DNA of 64,000 bases from Cristatella mucedo (GCA_009760855.2 WPIO01000100.1:1014501-1078500), one strand, 5' to 3'. Shown: positions 11,011 through 21,879, counted from the first letter of the stretch. Numbers and translations are program-made. The notes: generated by a model from the sequence alone, not told the origin.

Positions 11011-12284
11011 ATTGCTATGGAACTGTCCATTCAAGCATGGCATTGCTGGATATCAATGGAATCCAGTTTCTATACTTTCAATCAAATGCCTAGTTTCTTA
11101 TTGCTGCACACGGTCGCTTGCGTTGGATGTGATTACTTGCCTGGTTGTGAATGACAGGCACCTCCTGTTTGTCAGCAGTGGTAAGTTTGGCGTGCCCACA
11201 AAGCTTGTCGTACATGCTGGCGGCTTACTGCAGGCCCTTCCCACAAGATGGGCATTAGCAACCCGGTTGTCAGCACTCAAGACAAGAAAACTGTTGGGCA
11301 CCGAAATACTGGCTGGTGGCTCATTCCAACGGGATGCTTGGCTGGCATACACTGGTCTGGCTCTCCACGAAAGCCACCAGGGGCAGTGGGAGATGCTCAG
11401 ATGTGTCAGTCAATACTGTGGCCTCTGCTCAGCTGAATGTATCGCCCCGGCGGCAGCTGTCCTGGCCACTGCCCATGTCGTCTGCAACTCGTAGAGCAAC
11501 CAGCAGAGATATCTTTAGGAGGAGAATAACGAGCTGCAGTATTATTTTGAAGGGTTGCTAGCTGCACAGACATGCTTACCGATACGTCCAGACTACCAAT
11601 AGAGAGAAAGAGAGATATACATACAGACAGACAGACAGACAGAGAGGCTCGGTTGAGCGAATCAGCACAGCCTGGCAGATGGCTGGAGCTGCATCCTGTG
11701 GAATGGGTAGTACAAGTTGGTGCAGGGAGTGAGATGAGAAAAGTTATCCAGGCAGTTTAAGGCACAAACCATCACCTTGAGTTTTGGCAGTAAACCGTGA
11801 ACTTTTGCAGAGATAGTGTAATGGTTCCAAGCTGATTCGGCTCTTCTGGTATCGGCATCTGGCACCAATAGCGTTCCTGGTATGCTAGATCTGTAATAAT
11901 TTAGATATTCCTTCATCTGTAATCCTTGTTAATTTAATTATAAATGGATTTCCGGTAACTTAAGATCATATCGTTTAATTTGAGCACGGCTCACAGTGTG
12001 CAGTCAGGATTAAAGTTGTTTGTTGATACTGCCAATACAAAGTGCTCTGCTGGGGAGGGCTAAGCAACTTTAGATAGGGGCTGCATGCAGAGGAGCTGCA
12101 TCTGGGCTCCAATTGTCTTGCCTATTTGCATGTTGCTGCTGGTCTTGCTCTGCCGTACACGTGCACTCGGCAAGCGAACCCCCGCCCTGTCTCGTGGGAT
12201 GCATTCAATTGCAGCGCCGATGGCTCACTTTGCCACTGTTGCCGGTACTGCTGTCACTCTTGCCTCTCTCGTTCGCTTCGTCAG
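11011..12284. other. CRBN intron 3, unassigned sequence with one 160-codon frame
   Basis: A 160-codon plus-strand frame (11012-11494) has no recognisable domain and starts inside a LINE-B relic, so I do not call it a gene. A (CAGA)n microsatellite lies at about 11622-11645. A pyrimidine-rich tract leads into the exon D acceptor at 12284. Confidence 0.35.
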
Positions 12285-12494
12285 GAGCAACTGATGGCCC
12301 GAGTGCGGAGGCAGCTTCGGCGCTGGAGTGGCTCGATGGCTCTGCTTGCCGAGTCGCTGCCGCAGAGCGATCCGGGGCAGTTCTCGTTCTCTGTGGCGTC
12401 CAGTCTGCCGCTCGACGAGCCGACTCGGCTGCAGATTCTCTGTGCCGACTCGGCTACGCAGAGGCTGCGCATAGAGCTAGGCCTCCTGGAGAAG
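12285..12494 (+). CDS. CRBN: Cereblon, exon D (helical bundle, DDB1-binding region)
   Basis: Acceptor CTTCGTCAG ends at 12284, after a good pyrimidine tract; donor AAG|GTGAGC is at 12495; both are phase 0. The 70 codons read EQLMARVRRQLRRWSGSMAL and continue through FSFSVASSLPLDEPTRLQIL and RLRIELGLLEK. This matches the FSYRVAACLPIDD...QRLRCELDIMNK part of animal cereblon, the helical segment between LON and CULT that contributes to DDB1 contact. It is the best-conserved exon together with the next two. Confidence 0.96.
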
Positions 12495-12602
12495 GTGAGC
12501 AGCAGGGGGGGGGAGGTTGCTCACGTGGGTTGTTCGTGCAGATATGTTGACGTGCGTGTGCGCGTCTGTGTGCGCGTCTGTATACATGTAAATATATGCG
12601 TA

Positions 12603-12760
12603 TGTATAATTCATTGTAATAGCACCCTAAGGGAACTTAATCTCTATTCAGGTGCTTCGCATATGGCAAGGGGCTCGAGTCTATGGTTTAGGTCATCAAA
12701 TACATTAACCTTGACCTTGGTCGAGGAGAGCACCTTAACCACTGAGTGATGACACCGGGT
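12603..12760 (-). mobile_element. SINE-B copy (tRNA head, LINE-A-like tail)
   Basis: Reverse complement: the LINE-A-like tail (GCACCCTAAGGGAACTTAAT, CTATTCAGGTGCTTCGCATA) is followed by the B-box region GGGGCTCGAGTC and the A-box region AGCACCTTAACCACTGAG. Confidence 0.82.
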
Positions 12761-12777
12761 GGGCAAGTCAGCAGGTG

Positions 12778-12815
12778 TCTTGTTCGGTCTTGTTCGGTCT
12801 TGTTCGGTCTTGTTG
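12778..12815 (+). repeat. Decamer tandem repeat (TCTTGTTCGG)n
   Basis: Three full copies and a partial fourth of TCTTGTTCGG, in CRBN intron 4. Confidence 0.9.
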
Positions 12816-12902
12816 TCTGCACCCTGTCCAGTCTGGTTCTGTCCAGTCCACGGGCTGGAACGAGCCTTTTCATAATGATAACATAAGAATAATACTACAT
12901 TC

Positions 12903-13010
12903 GTGATAGCACCCACAGAGAACTTGATGTCTTTCTAGGCACTTTGCATATGCTGCAAAGGAAGCACGGGAGTACGGTCGAATGGTTAGTGGTAGCAAGC
13001 TCACCACGTG
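12903..13010 (-). mobile_element. LINE-A 3' terminal fragment
   Basis: Matches the complement of the family 3' end (GCACCCACAGAGAACTTGAT, TCTTTCTAGGCACTTTGCAT, then GGTCGAATGGTTAGTGGTAG-like UTR). About 110 bp. Confidence 0.75.
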
Positions 13011-13020
13011 TTGCCCTTTT

Positions 13021-13060
13021 CATCTTCATCAATGCAAACCGCTATGCATTGATGAAGATG
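13021..13060. repeat. Hairpin, perfect 16-bp arms, 8-nt loop
   Basis: 13021-13036 and 13045-13060 are exact reverse complements, separated by AACCGCTA. It lies in CRBN intron 4, just after a LINE-A fragment. Confidence 0.95.
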
Positions 13061-13332
13061 CTTGAGCCAGGCTGGCTGACCTTTGAATGCTTAAGAATGA
13101 CGTATGTCTCGGGCGACTTGGCCGAAGGGCTGGGCGTGTCGATTGGAAGGCTAGCACGGACAATGTTCTCCGCGGCTCTTCTTGAAGGGTCCGATCCATG
13201 CTGTTTGCACGCCTTTGTGGGTGTTTACCTTTCGAGCCTGCTTGTGCTGTGCACTGCGCACCGTGCCTGCGAGAGCGGCCACTGCTGCTGCTCCTGCTCC
13301 AGGCATCCTCGCTGGCAGCACCAGCAAGGCCC

Positions 13333-13362
13333 TCCACCACTGGCCGGCCGGCCAGTGGTGGA
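13333..13362. repeat. Perfect 30-bp palindrome without spacer
   Basis: 13333-13347 is the exact reverse complement of 13348-13362. The GC-rich centre is GGCCGGCCGGCC. It lies in CRBN intron 4. Confidence 0.97.
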
Positions 13363-13612
13363 ACAGGGTATGGCCAAACAATATTAGCCACTGCTTTCCT
13401 CGGCTGTGGTTGCTGACCTGGTGCTTGTGACCCGACCACAGGCTCATAGTACATGGGTGGAAATGCTTGTTCTGAGCTTACCTTCCACCATCATCTCGCA
13501 GAAATGCTTCGATGAGCGACCGGGATGCTGCTGCTGCCCAGTGCAAGTGTCGATGTCACAAAGCTAGTTTAGAAGCCACAGTGGGCAGTTTCACTTTTTC
13601 CTCTCTTTGCAG

Positions 13613-13806
13613 TGCACATCTTTTGTCTGTTCGAGCTGTGGTAAATCAGTGACCAGCACCAGCGACGTCTTCAGCTTAGCCCGAGAAGGACCAATGGCTG
13701 CATATGTGAATTCTTATGGACACGTCCACGAAACACTGACCGTCTTAAGGGCCAAGAATCTGCTCCTTAGCGGCAGATCGTCACTAGAAAACACGTGGTT
13801 TCCAGG
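13613..13806 (+). CDS. CRBN: Cereblon, exon E (CULT domain, first zinc pair)
   Basis: The acceptor CTCTCTTTGCAG ends at 13612; the exon ends two bases into a Gly codon before GTAAGA (13807). It encodes the first half of the CULT (thalidomide-binding) domain: the CxxC pair CSSC (13628-13639), GPMAAYVNSYGHVHETLTVL, and ENTWFPG. The CSSC cysteines correspond to the first half of the structural zinc site. The Trp codon at 13796-13798 is the first of the three Trp of the ligand cage (human W380). The codon two before it is Asn (13790-13792), where human has His378. Phase 0 in, phase 2 out. Confidence 0.97.
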
Positions 13807-13814
13807 GTAAGACA

Positions 13815-15300
13815 CTAATGTAGTTAAGGTGATGTGTCGCCATCTGTAACTGCACAAAGCCACAAGTATCTGCGCTGACGAGTTTTCTAAAGCGCACTCA
13901 ATGTCTAAGCATTCTGTGACACATTCGGTAGCCAACAGACTTCACGTCACGAGCAACAATGACAAAGTGAGAAGCATAGCTGAGTCGTGAGGCCAGTCAG
14001 GGAAGTGAGTACCAGCAGCATTTAAAAAGTGATTAGAAAGAGATTTGGAACTCTTAAGATGCTATACAAATGTATAATTGTTATTGTTGTTATTGGCATG
14101 GAAATGGCAGGGCAGGACGACTGGAAAGAATGCGCCACCGTCGGCAGAAGGAGAACATTTTAATGTCATTGTGTAAGAAATTTTGAAGTTAGTTTCATAA
14201 TCTCGAGAACCTTCTGTCATCATCTGTCTTTGAGCGAAGTAATAGAAAAACTAATTGTTTGGCCAAAGACGACTTGAGGGTACGAGGCTGCTGAAATTGG
14301 TGCACCAGTTAAGCACACGCCGGCTTGACAGAGTCAAGCCGTAGTCGGCCTTGTGGGTCAGAGTAGGAATTGTTTTCTCTCCGTATCCATTGATCAAACG
14401 AGGTCCGTCACAGCTCGTTTATCCACAAATCTACCCTTCTTCTTCAGTCTTGCTGTCGGCTGTGAATCCATAGGCTGGCCTTCATGGATTCGAGCTCGGT
14501 GTTATCGTTGTTTAGCTTAAGGAAATTGGGTTGTTTAGCTTAAGGAAATATGCCGACGTCTGTGTCGAGTGTCTGCATGGCAAGCATTCAGTTTATCAGT
14601 CGCTTTAGAGGATTCCCATGGTGTAAGTGACAAGTACAGCTGGGTATTGTCAGCATAGAGTAGTCGGTGCCGTGTGCCCATGCCACTTTTCTGAGAGGCT
14701 TGTTATTAATAGAAAATAGCCAAGGACCGTAAACTGACTCCCTGCTGTGGATCTCCACTGGTGACTGGGCTGCTTGAATGAGACATGACCACCACACGAC
14801 CGTGAATGGAAATTATCAGACAAGTTTGATCCGAATCGCACCTGAACCTCATCTGCCAGACCGTTCGTTGCTCTCAATCGTTAATGAAGGATATCATTGC
14901 CAGTAGTGTTCGCTGTAGCAGCTGATACATCGAGCAGGTAGGGCCAAGGCAATGACGTTACCATCATTGCTGCTGCTCATGACGTCATCTCTCACACCGA
15001 GGAGACTCGCTTCAGTGGAGCTTGAGTGTCGCTTGAATCAACTGAAAGTGAATTTTCAGCTAGTCAACTCTTTCTTGTCCTGCTAGTGTTCCCCTGCTAT
15101 ACTTAGGTGCAATCTTTTCGAGACTCTAGGAGAGAAAGGAAAAAGGTAGACTGGACGATAGTTTGCTAGGACCTCTGCATCTAATCCAGGCTTATTAAAT
15201 GATTGATCAAACTATTGTTGATTCAAAAGACTTTGAAGTAACCCCTGTATCCAGTGAAGCATGTAAAACCTGAATAGTGACTTGGCTAAGTTTGTCTTCT
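13815..15300 (-). mobile_element. LINE-B copy with reverse transcriptase motif C
   Basis: The LINE-B 3' end lies at about 13828-14015 (ATTCGGTAGCCAACAGACTT and following). After a small insertion-like stretch with a SINE/LINE tail (14020-14092), the element continues upstream. On the minus strand the RT box reads YADNTQLYLSL at 14625-14657, so the second catalytic Asp is Asn. Further RT-like sequence extends to about 15300. Many stops; inactive. It fills much of CRBN intron 5. Confidence 0.8.
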
Positions 15301-15429
15301 AGTAAAGACCAAAGAGGGGCTGATATAGGGTCTCCTAGTGACGAGCTCTTTTTACTGGACTTAACTTCATCTGTAGAGACCTCAGAAAATTTATTTGTGG
15401 CGGGGGTCACATGTTTCGACTTAACGTTT

Positions 15430-15690
15430 GATATGATAATAAAAATAGTACCGTTATAAAGCAATCTCAGAGAACTAAATCCCTTTCTAGGCTGTTTCCA
15501 TATGCTGTAATGGAAGCATGGCAGTGTCTTTAGTGGTAGCGTGCACAGTATCAGCACCTACACAAAGTACACAAAGGGCAATTTACACGAATCCAGCAAA
15601 TGCTGTGGGGAACAGGTGCGCCTTTAGCTTCTTTTTCGTTGAGTCGGTGGGGGGCCTGTCGTTACATCAGTCGGTAGTGAGTTACTTTCG
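15430..15690 (-). mobile_element. LINE-A copy, 3' end, diverged
   Basis: Complement of the LINE-A 3' hairpin (AATCTCAGAGAACTAAATCC, CTTTCTAGGCTGTTTCCATA) and UTR (GTGGTAGCGTGCACAGTATC), running into the ORF end near 15690. Confidence 0.78.
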
Positions 15691-15699
15691 TTTTGGCAG

Positions 15700-16450
15700 T
15701 AGCTGATGATGAGTTTATGGAGGCTCAAAAATGGGACATTTCTCAATGAAGAAGGTGGTTAACTTATCGGCCATACAGCTGATATAAAAAAAATAATTTA
15801 GGTTCTGATTTGCGAGACTGCGGTTTGCATGTGAGTAAGGAAGCCCTGTCATTTCTAAGCTAACAGTTGTAGAAATGGATTTGGTCTTTGAACCTTATAT
15901 GGGCAGTAGACCCTGATTTTTTAAAGCATCGGTCAAGCCTGCGCTTTACATGGTGCATATTTTGATGTTTTTCTGTAAATAGTAAGGTGTCTGCTACTTC
16001 CTGCATTGGCAGTCTTTAGGGTAGCATGCTCGTCAAGAGAACACCTGAGTTTCGAGTTTACTAAATCAATGAGGGTAAATCAAGAAGAGCAGCATCGCAA
16101 ACAGCTTTCAAAAACTTCTCGGTATCAATTCTTTTGTTAAGTTGCGTTGCTGGGCAAACTCGATTCTGCCGTGCCGATACGATAAAACAGGAACAGTAAA
16201 CGAGATTGAGCTGGGATCCGAGATGGTAAGCAGGCATACAACAAGGTCAGTGTGTGGCATACATCCTTTGTGATTGTGTGATCCAGATTATAGGCACCGA
16301 TATGATTTGTATAACAATGGCATGCCGAAATTCTCTAGACAGTCAAGAAATGAGCACACCTGACTGCTGCTAGGGTCGTCGATTGTAATGCTAAAGTCTC
16401 TAGTAACTAATAGCGACTTGTCACTCTAAGAGCTCGTCCATATGCAAGGA
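15700..16450. other. CRBN intron 5, unassigned sequence
   Basis: Probably very old repeat sequence, possibly the upstream part of a LINE, but no motif was clear enough to call. Confidence 0.3.
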
Positions 16451-16459
16451 TAGACCGTC

Positions 16460-16960
16460 AGAAGGTAATAATGTAATCTAATGTATCTCCGTCTGTCACT
16501 CCACAAAGACTAAGTGGGTGTTACGCTGGAGAGTTTTGTATAGCCCACTCACAGCCTTAGCGGTTTTCGCTACGCATTCGGTAGCCAACAGACTTTGTCT
16601 CGCGCAACAAAAAGAAAGTGGGAAGCATAGCAGAGTCAGGAGAGCAGTTGAGGTCGTGAGTAGCGAGGAAGTAGCAGCTCAGGACCACTGAAAAGGATGA
16701 GCCATAGTCGGCAGCAGGAGAGTAGTTGTCGTTGCAAAAGAATTGTGGAAGGGAGTTCCACAGTCTAGGACCTGCAGAGCTAAAGCTTATGTCGCCAACT
16801 GTCTTCAAGTGGAGGAATGGAACTGCTAATTTACTGTCCATAAACCTGAGGGCACGAATAGGGTGAAACCGATGCAGCAGTTCAGCTAGGTACTATGTAG
16901 TCAAGCCGTGGCAGGCCTTGTGGGTCAGCTTAAGAAATTTGCTCTGTATAGTCGGTAGAT
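16460..16960 (-). mobile_element. LINE-B copy, 3' half
   Basis: Good LINE-B match on the minus strand: the tail repeats (TAATGTAATCTAATGTATCT) then a C-terminal ORF fragment (16557-16841) with FLHLKTVGDISFSSAGPRLW and NSLPQFF. Compare the nearly full C-terminus at 32090-32662. 5' truncated next to a SINE-A copy. Confidence 0.87.
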
Positions 16961-16962
16961 GT

Positions 16963-17130
16963 GATGATGGCACACTAGGTAAGGCGGTTGCTTTCACGAC
17001 CTCGGTCTCGAGGTCGTGGGTTCGATTTCTGCTGTGGACGATTCTTTATTGCTACTGCAAGCGGTGGTGATAGCCGTAAAGGCTCTTCTGTCGCTAGACA
17101 AAAAGAGGCTGTTTAATCAGCTAGGATTTT
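16963..17130 (+). mobile_element. SINE-A copy
   Basis: tRNA-like head: A box TGGCACACTAGGTAAGGCGG, a hairpin around CGACCTCGGTCTCGAGGTCG, and B box GGGTTCGATTTCTG. The body has GATAGCCGTAAAGGCTCTTC and the end GCTGTTTAATCAGCTAGGAT followed by a T run. Confidence 0.9.
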
Positions 17131-17202
17131 TTTAGATGACAATTGGGAGGGGTATGACCATTGATGGAGATTTGATGACAAATGGTTTTAATCACATACA
17201 TG

Positions 17203-17375
17203 GCGAGCCGTGATGGCACAGTAGATAAGGCGTTTGCTTTCACGACCTCAGTCCCGAGGTCGTGGGTTCGAATCCTGCGGTGGGCGATCCTTTATCGCTA
17301 CTGCAAGCGGTGGTGATAGCCGTAAAGGCCCTTCTGTCGCTATACAAAAAGAAGCTGTTTAATCGGCTAGGATTT
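17203..17375 (+). mobile_element. SINE-A copy
   Basis: Second SINE-A, about 70 bp after the first and in the same orientation. The B box GGGTTCGAATCCTG is a perfect fit to the Pol III consensus. Full length. Confidence 0.92.
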
Positions 17376-17399
17376 ACTTATCATTTTATTTACATAAAG

Positions 17400-17790
17400 G
17401 ACAATTCGCATGGACCTGGTGAATGCTTTGAGGAAATGTGAGTGTTTAGCTTCTTTTAAATATCGCTTTGTTAGGGGACGTCGTGACGTTAGTTGGTAGA
17501 GTCCCGTGGTTTGTGAGCATGCGAGCTAAAGGCACGGTCTCTGATACTGTTATTATATATACTCTGATACTATATTAGATACACGGCTAAACGGCTTGAG
17601 TCAGAAGAGCCATTGCCCAGTGAGACATTGCCCAGCCTGATTGGAAAGTAATTGAATTAACTAGATCGGAGCAAGATAAAGAAAGGATCTCAAAGTGAGA
17701 GACAAAACCTTGAATTCGATGCCCTGCTTGAAAGGAAGTGATGGATTTGATCATTTTGACGTTCATGCCGAGCAAGCAGAGCTGCAGAGT
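17400..17790 (-). mobile_element. LINE-A fragments
   Basis: Two pieces of the LINE-A ORF 3' region in reverse orientation: GGGGACGTCGTGACGTTAGT and GAGCTAAAGGCACGGTCTCT at 17475-17560, and a further block at about 17650-17730. Diverged. Confidence 0.65.
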
Positions 17791-17859
17791 TTTGCAACTA
17801 ATACTCTATTAGTGTGCTAAATACTTGAATCGTTCGGTCGTGGCACTTTTGATTGTGAG

Positions 17860-18725
17860 CAATAATATTAATAAGTGCATTTAATAATGTCTTGAATTGG
17901 ACCTTGGAAAATTTAAATCTCGATTCGGGTGCCTTGTAACTTCCTCCAAGAGAAGCATTAGCTCAGTAGAGAGGGAAAAACAAGTTATTAAGCTTAGGCG
18001 AGCTGCAAAAGCAAACAGTTGTCATGCTGAGTCAAGCGTCAAAAAGCATACAAAATACTAACTGGCGCTGGTTATTTGGACCTCCAATTAGTAACTCTTA
18101 ATCAATCCTGTACACGTAGTAAGGCAAAGCACACTGGAAAAAGACATGTCCACTAGAGCGCTATACAAAAGCTTTTCGCCGTCATCCTTATTAAGGACAT
18201 GCACAGTTTCATTAGGCACTGCCACAGAAAATCTCCATTTACTCTGACAGTGCAAAGGAAGTGAGGAACATGTAGCTTTTCTGCCTCTTTTTGAATGTTT
18301 TCAAATCAGGAGATGACATGATGCTAGTCGGTGATGAGTTCCAAGCTTTGAAAGCACAGTAACTAAAAACACGATCTCCGAGGGATTTTAGGTTAGTTCG
18401 AGGCCCAAGCTATCAACTAGAGTCATAAGAGCTGTTGGTACGACCGGGGTCTGAAGTTAAACTAATTCAGATGGGTAGACCGGAGCAAGAGAATGGAGGG
18501 ACCTAAATGTGAGGGCAGGATCTTGAAATCGACACCCTGCCTAATGGGCAGCTATGGCGTGACCACGGTGACCAGAGGTGTAAATTGTGGCAGCTGTGAC
18601 GTTTATGACAGCCTAACCCTCTAGTTTTGCACCAACTGTGAGCATGTTATGGCACAGGCAGGAAGACCTACACGTAGTGAGTTACAGGAGTCTAGTCGGG
18701 ATGTCACGAATGCACGAATACGCTT
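17860..18725 (-). mobile_element. LINE-A relative, old copy
   Basis: The 3' hairpin complement (GGACCTTGGAAAATTTAAAT, CTCGATTCGGGTGCC) is at 17896-17935. The UTR and the C-terminal ORF complement follow (GGTGATGAGTTCCAAGCTTT, ACACGATCTCCGAGGGATTT) up to GATGTCACGAATGCACGAAT near 18720. It ends about 80 bp before CRBN exon F. Confidence 0.75.
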
Positions 18726-18805
18726 TTATTCTGTGGATCTGGAATTCGCTCCTCGAGGTTGCATTGTGGGCAGTAGTTTGAATGGTGAATCCTCTGTTTG
18801 CACAG

Positions 18806-18983
18806 GTACGCTTGGACGATTGCAAACTGCAGCACCTGCGGTGGCCACAAAGGCTGGAAGTTCACCGCCAGGCAAGCCGACCTTCATCCCGTAAGCTTCT
18901 GGGGACTAACCAGGGCCGGCCTGGTACCCAAGCTAGTCGGTAGCGATGAACAGACAGACGAGCCGACGGTCACGCCTACGTAA
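18806..18983 (+). CDS. CRBN: Cereblon, terminal exon F (CULT domain, second zinc pair and Trp cage)
   Basis: The acceptor GTTTGCACAG ends at 18805; the first base completes the Gly codon split at 13806. The exon reads GYAWTIANCSTCGGHKGWKF, then FWGLTRAGLVPKLVG and a short acidic tail to TAA at 18981. The second zinc pair is CSTC (18828-18839). The second and third cage Trp are at 18813-18815 and 18855-18857 (human W386, W400). The residue at the human Val388 position is Ile (18819-18821). The length after WGLTR is close to that of animal cereblons. Confidence 0.97.
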
Positions 18984-19230
18984 TGCAACCTTACGCGTCA
19001 AAACTCATCACTGGCTGCTATTGACCTCTTTGTTGATCAAAAAAAGGTGCTCATCATATGGTTTTGCATTCGTCCACTGACTACTACTTAGACTGACCAA
19101 GTCGTTGGAACCTGATGCTCCTTATATCATTTCGAACACCGGTTTCTTCTGTGGTCTGCATGTTTCTGTCCTTTTTACAGTTGCTTATTGACTGATTGGG
19201 AAAGAATAAACTTGTTAGCTTTGAACGAGG
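18984..19230 (+). other. CRBN: CRBN 3' UTR with polyadenylation signal
   Basis: AATAAA at 19205-19210 is the first canonical signal after the stop at 18983. It gives a 3' UTR of about 240 nt if cleavage follows shortly after. Confidence 0.7.
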
Positions 19231-20437
19231 CTGTGTTTATTAGTTTGCCCGTCACCACGATGCCAACTTGCCCTTGCTTTCTTGCTTACGTCGACCAGTG
19301 TTTCCGAAAATTATTCCTATTCCGCAGTTTTGCCCAAGCTGTTACTTTTGAAAGAAACTTGATAGTGCTAGTTTTGTGTTGCCACTTGTCTATCGCGTTT
19401 GATTTAATGCTGCTTGCATTGATCTCTCGTTGAATGAGTATGTAAAACATGACATTTGTTGCTTTGCCTGTTTATATGCAACAACGTCGTTGGCTTATTC
19501 GGCAGGTACTGCTTTTACAACAGCATATTTCAGTACGTGTTCGTTTGCAATTAACCTGCTGTTATTCCTTTCGATTCCTTTAGCGCGAACTGCTCATATT
19601 CTTTCGTATGAGTCATAGAATACCGTAGAGGGCTGACTGCTGATGGCCATTGCAGGCTGGTGGGTGCTGATCTGGTCTGATCTGCCAGCTTTTCCCCGGC
19701 AGAGGTGATAGCTCTAACGAGTTACCCGCCCGGTGCGGTGACACGCCGCTCACTCTTGTAAGCTGTTGAACTTTCTGCAGAAGTCGGAAATATTAGAGAA
19801 GAAATTGTGCTTCCTTTTTGAAAACCATCAGCCAGGTCTCATGCATTGCTTGCCGTAGAGTGAATCATCCACATTTGTGCACCCGATCTAGGTGCTGAGC
19901 GCCAATTTTATTTAACATTAATAGCTCGACGATATGTACTATTCTATTCCAGCTAGAACGCTTGACTAATTTGATGGCCCATTGAAGTCTCGGCTAGTCA
20001 CGTGCGCAGGTGTCGGTGTACTGAGAGACTGACTTGGTATACTGAGAGTTGGACTTAGCAGAAACAGTAGGCTGTGCCTAGGTGATAGGCTGCGTTCAGT
20101 AGCCAATGCCGCCGAGGACAATCCAGCTTTCAATGGACTGCAGCTGCACTGCAATTCGTCAAAACGGACGGAGCTTATGGACGGAGGGAGGATGCGGCGC
20201 CATACCAAAAGCGAAAAGGGCAAACGCTCGCTCGACAAAAGCGAGAAATTTGTTTCTCATTTTATTTATTGTATAACTTTTTTTCTCGCCACCGCTCAAG
20301 CTGCCGCTGTAGCCGGCGCTCTAACTGCTGCTCTAAACGCTGATGTAGTCACAGCGGAAGCCGCCGCCGCTCTAGCGCTGGAGCGGCTCCACATGCCGCC
20401 GCTCTTCAGCTTCCGCCTTGCTGACATTTGCTGTTCA
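19231..20437. other. Intergenic, unassigned; Ala-codon-like GCC/GCT-rich stretch at its end
   Basis: No gene recognised. From about 20290 to 20410 the sequence is a degenerate repeat of CCGCTCTA/GCCGC-type words that resumes after the LINE-A insertion at 20637-20690 (ACCGCTCTAGCCGC). The LINE therefore landed inside a pre-existing simple repeat. Confidence 0.4.
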
Positions 20438-20439
20438 TG

Positions 20440-20637
20440 CTTCCACTAACCACGTTTACATGCTGACCCTGTGTATATCACCCCTAACCATGTTATTCAT
20501 GTTGTTTGTTTATCAAGCATGATATCACTCACCATTCAATTGCATTTCCCTTTGCAGCAAATGTAAAGCGTCTAGAGAGAGAGAGAGAGATTGAGTTCTC
20601 TGAGGGCGCTTTATCAAGTGCATTATTATTATTATTA
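20440..20637 (+). mobile_element. LINE-A copy, 3' UTR only
   Basis: UTR from TTCCACTAACCACGTTTACA through the 3' hairpin to (ATT)n at 20621-20637. The hairpin region carries an expanded (GA)n. It splits a GC-rich degenerate repeat. Confidence 0.88.
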
Positions 20638-21089
20638 GCCGCCTCTCTAACCGCCGCGCTACCATCTCGTTAGCCACCGCTCTAGCCGCTTTGTTTATAC
20701 TGTAGTTATACTATGCATTCATTCTTTCTAATAAAGTACTTATTGAGAATATCTTTTTAAACCAGAATTACTTGAAATCGTTTTGCGCGCCGCATTTGTC
20801 CCGCGTGCTTGCATCGGGTTACCGGATGCGTCCAGCCATCATTTACTTAGTCGCTTTTCAAAATGTACGAGGCTGGTCAAATATTCGCGAGCCAGGTTGT
20901 GGCTCTGCTTAAAATTGCGTCAGGGATGCGATTGAATTAGCCAGATAACCTTGATTGCTAGTACAGGTGAAGCTCAATCTTGGATTCTTCTTTGATGTTC
21001 TAATTGATCTAGATTGGCTGGAGTTCCCTATTATCGCTAAGCTGCTGACATGCTTCTTGTAAAGCCAAATAGCTTGGGAAGAGCGCCAT

Positions 21090-21640
21090 CACGCATAAGC
21101 ACGCAAGACAAGGTAAGATAAGACACAAGACAAGATAAGGACAATTCACACGAACTCAGAAAATAGTCTCTAGGAACAGATAGCTTTTTAATCTTTTTAA
21201 GCGGCAAGTCAGGGGATGTCGTGACGTCAGTCACGAGTGAGTTCGCGCTTTTTGAAGCACGTTAACTGAAGGCGTGGTCTCTAAAGGACTTGAGTTTGGT
21301 TGGAGGCGAATGCTAAAGGGCTTGTAGTCATAAGGGTGAATGGTACGATGCGAAACCTAATTAGCGAGTATTTTGGATATATGGAGCAAGAGAACGAAGG
21401 GAAGTAAAAGAGAGTGACTGAACCAGGAAGTTGATACGCTGCTTGAGGGTCACTGCCGGTAGGTGCAAAGTCATAAGCTGCGGCGGTCGCCACACTCACG
21501 ATAGACAAGCCTGTGTACACAGTTTTGCACCCACTGTGTGCGTCTAACAGCATACGCAGGAAAACGTGAAAAGATCTAGCTGTGACGTCACGAGTGCACG
21601 GACAATCTTAGCCAATGCGTATCTGAGGAGGCTACAATTT
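21090..21640 (-). mobile_element. LINE-A copy, ORF C-terminus
   Basis: Complement of the LINE-A ORF end (GTCAGGGGATGTCGTGACGT, CACGAGTGAGTTCGCGC) up to the conserved region near 21590-21640. The 3' UTR is shortened and replaced by a degenerate AAGACAAGATAAG repeat at about 21100-21145. Confidence 0.8.
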
Positions 21641-21645
21641 TGGCC

Positions 21646-21664
21646 GCGGTAGGTATCCTACCGC
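21646..21664. repeat. Short palindrome (8-bp arms, 3-nt loop)
   Basis: GCGGTAGG-TAT-CCTACCGC, just upstream (on the minus strand) of the truncated LINE-A. Confidence 0.85.
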
Positions 21665-21879
21665 ACTAGTAAGTGGCCTCGGGCAACTCCGAGCTCGGGC
21701 TGGGCCTTTACGTAAAATTCTCGTAAGACCTTCGGGTACTCTGCTGGTGTATTCGTTATGACTGAACATGAGCTGCCCTGCTACTCAAAAAAAGACCTGC
21801 TTGGCATAAGGTGTGATGCCGCTATTGGTAAATACCTATCGGCCTTCTTCTATCGGCTTATATATTCTTCATATATGTA

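Noticed and set aside
11012-11494. 160-codon plus-strand ORF in CRBN intron 3
   Set aside because: Starts inside a LINE-B relic, has no domain, and lies within an intron without its own signals.
17203-17290. True tRNA gene
   Set aside because: A and B boxes are present, but the sequence does not fold into a full cloverleaf with acceptor stem, and the same unit with a long body recurs many times, so it is a SINE.
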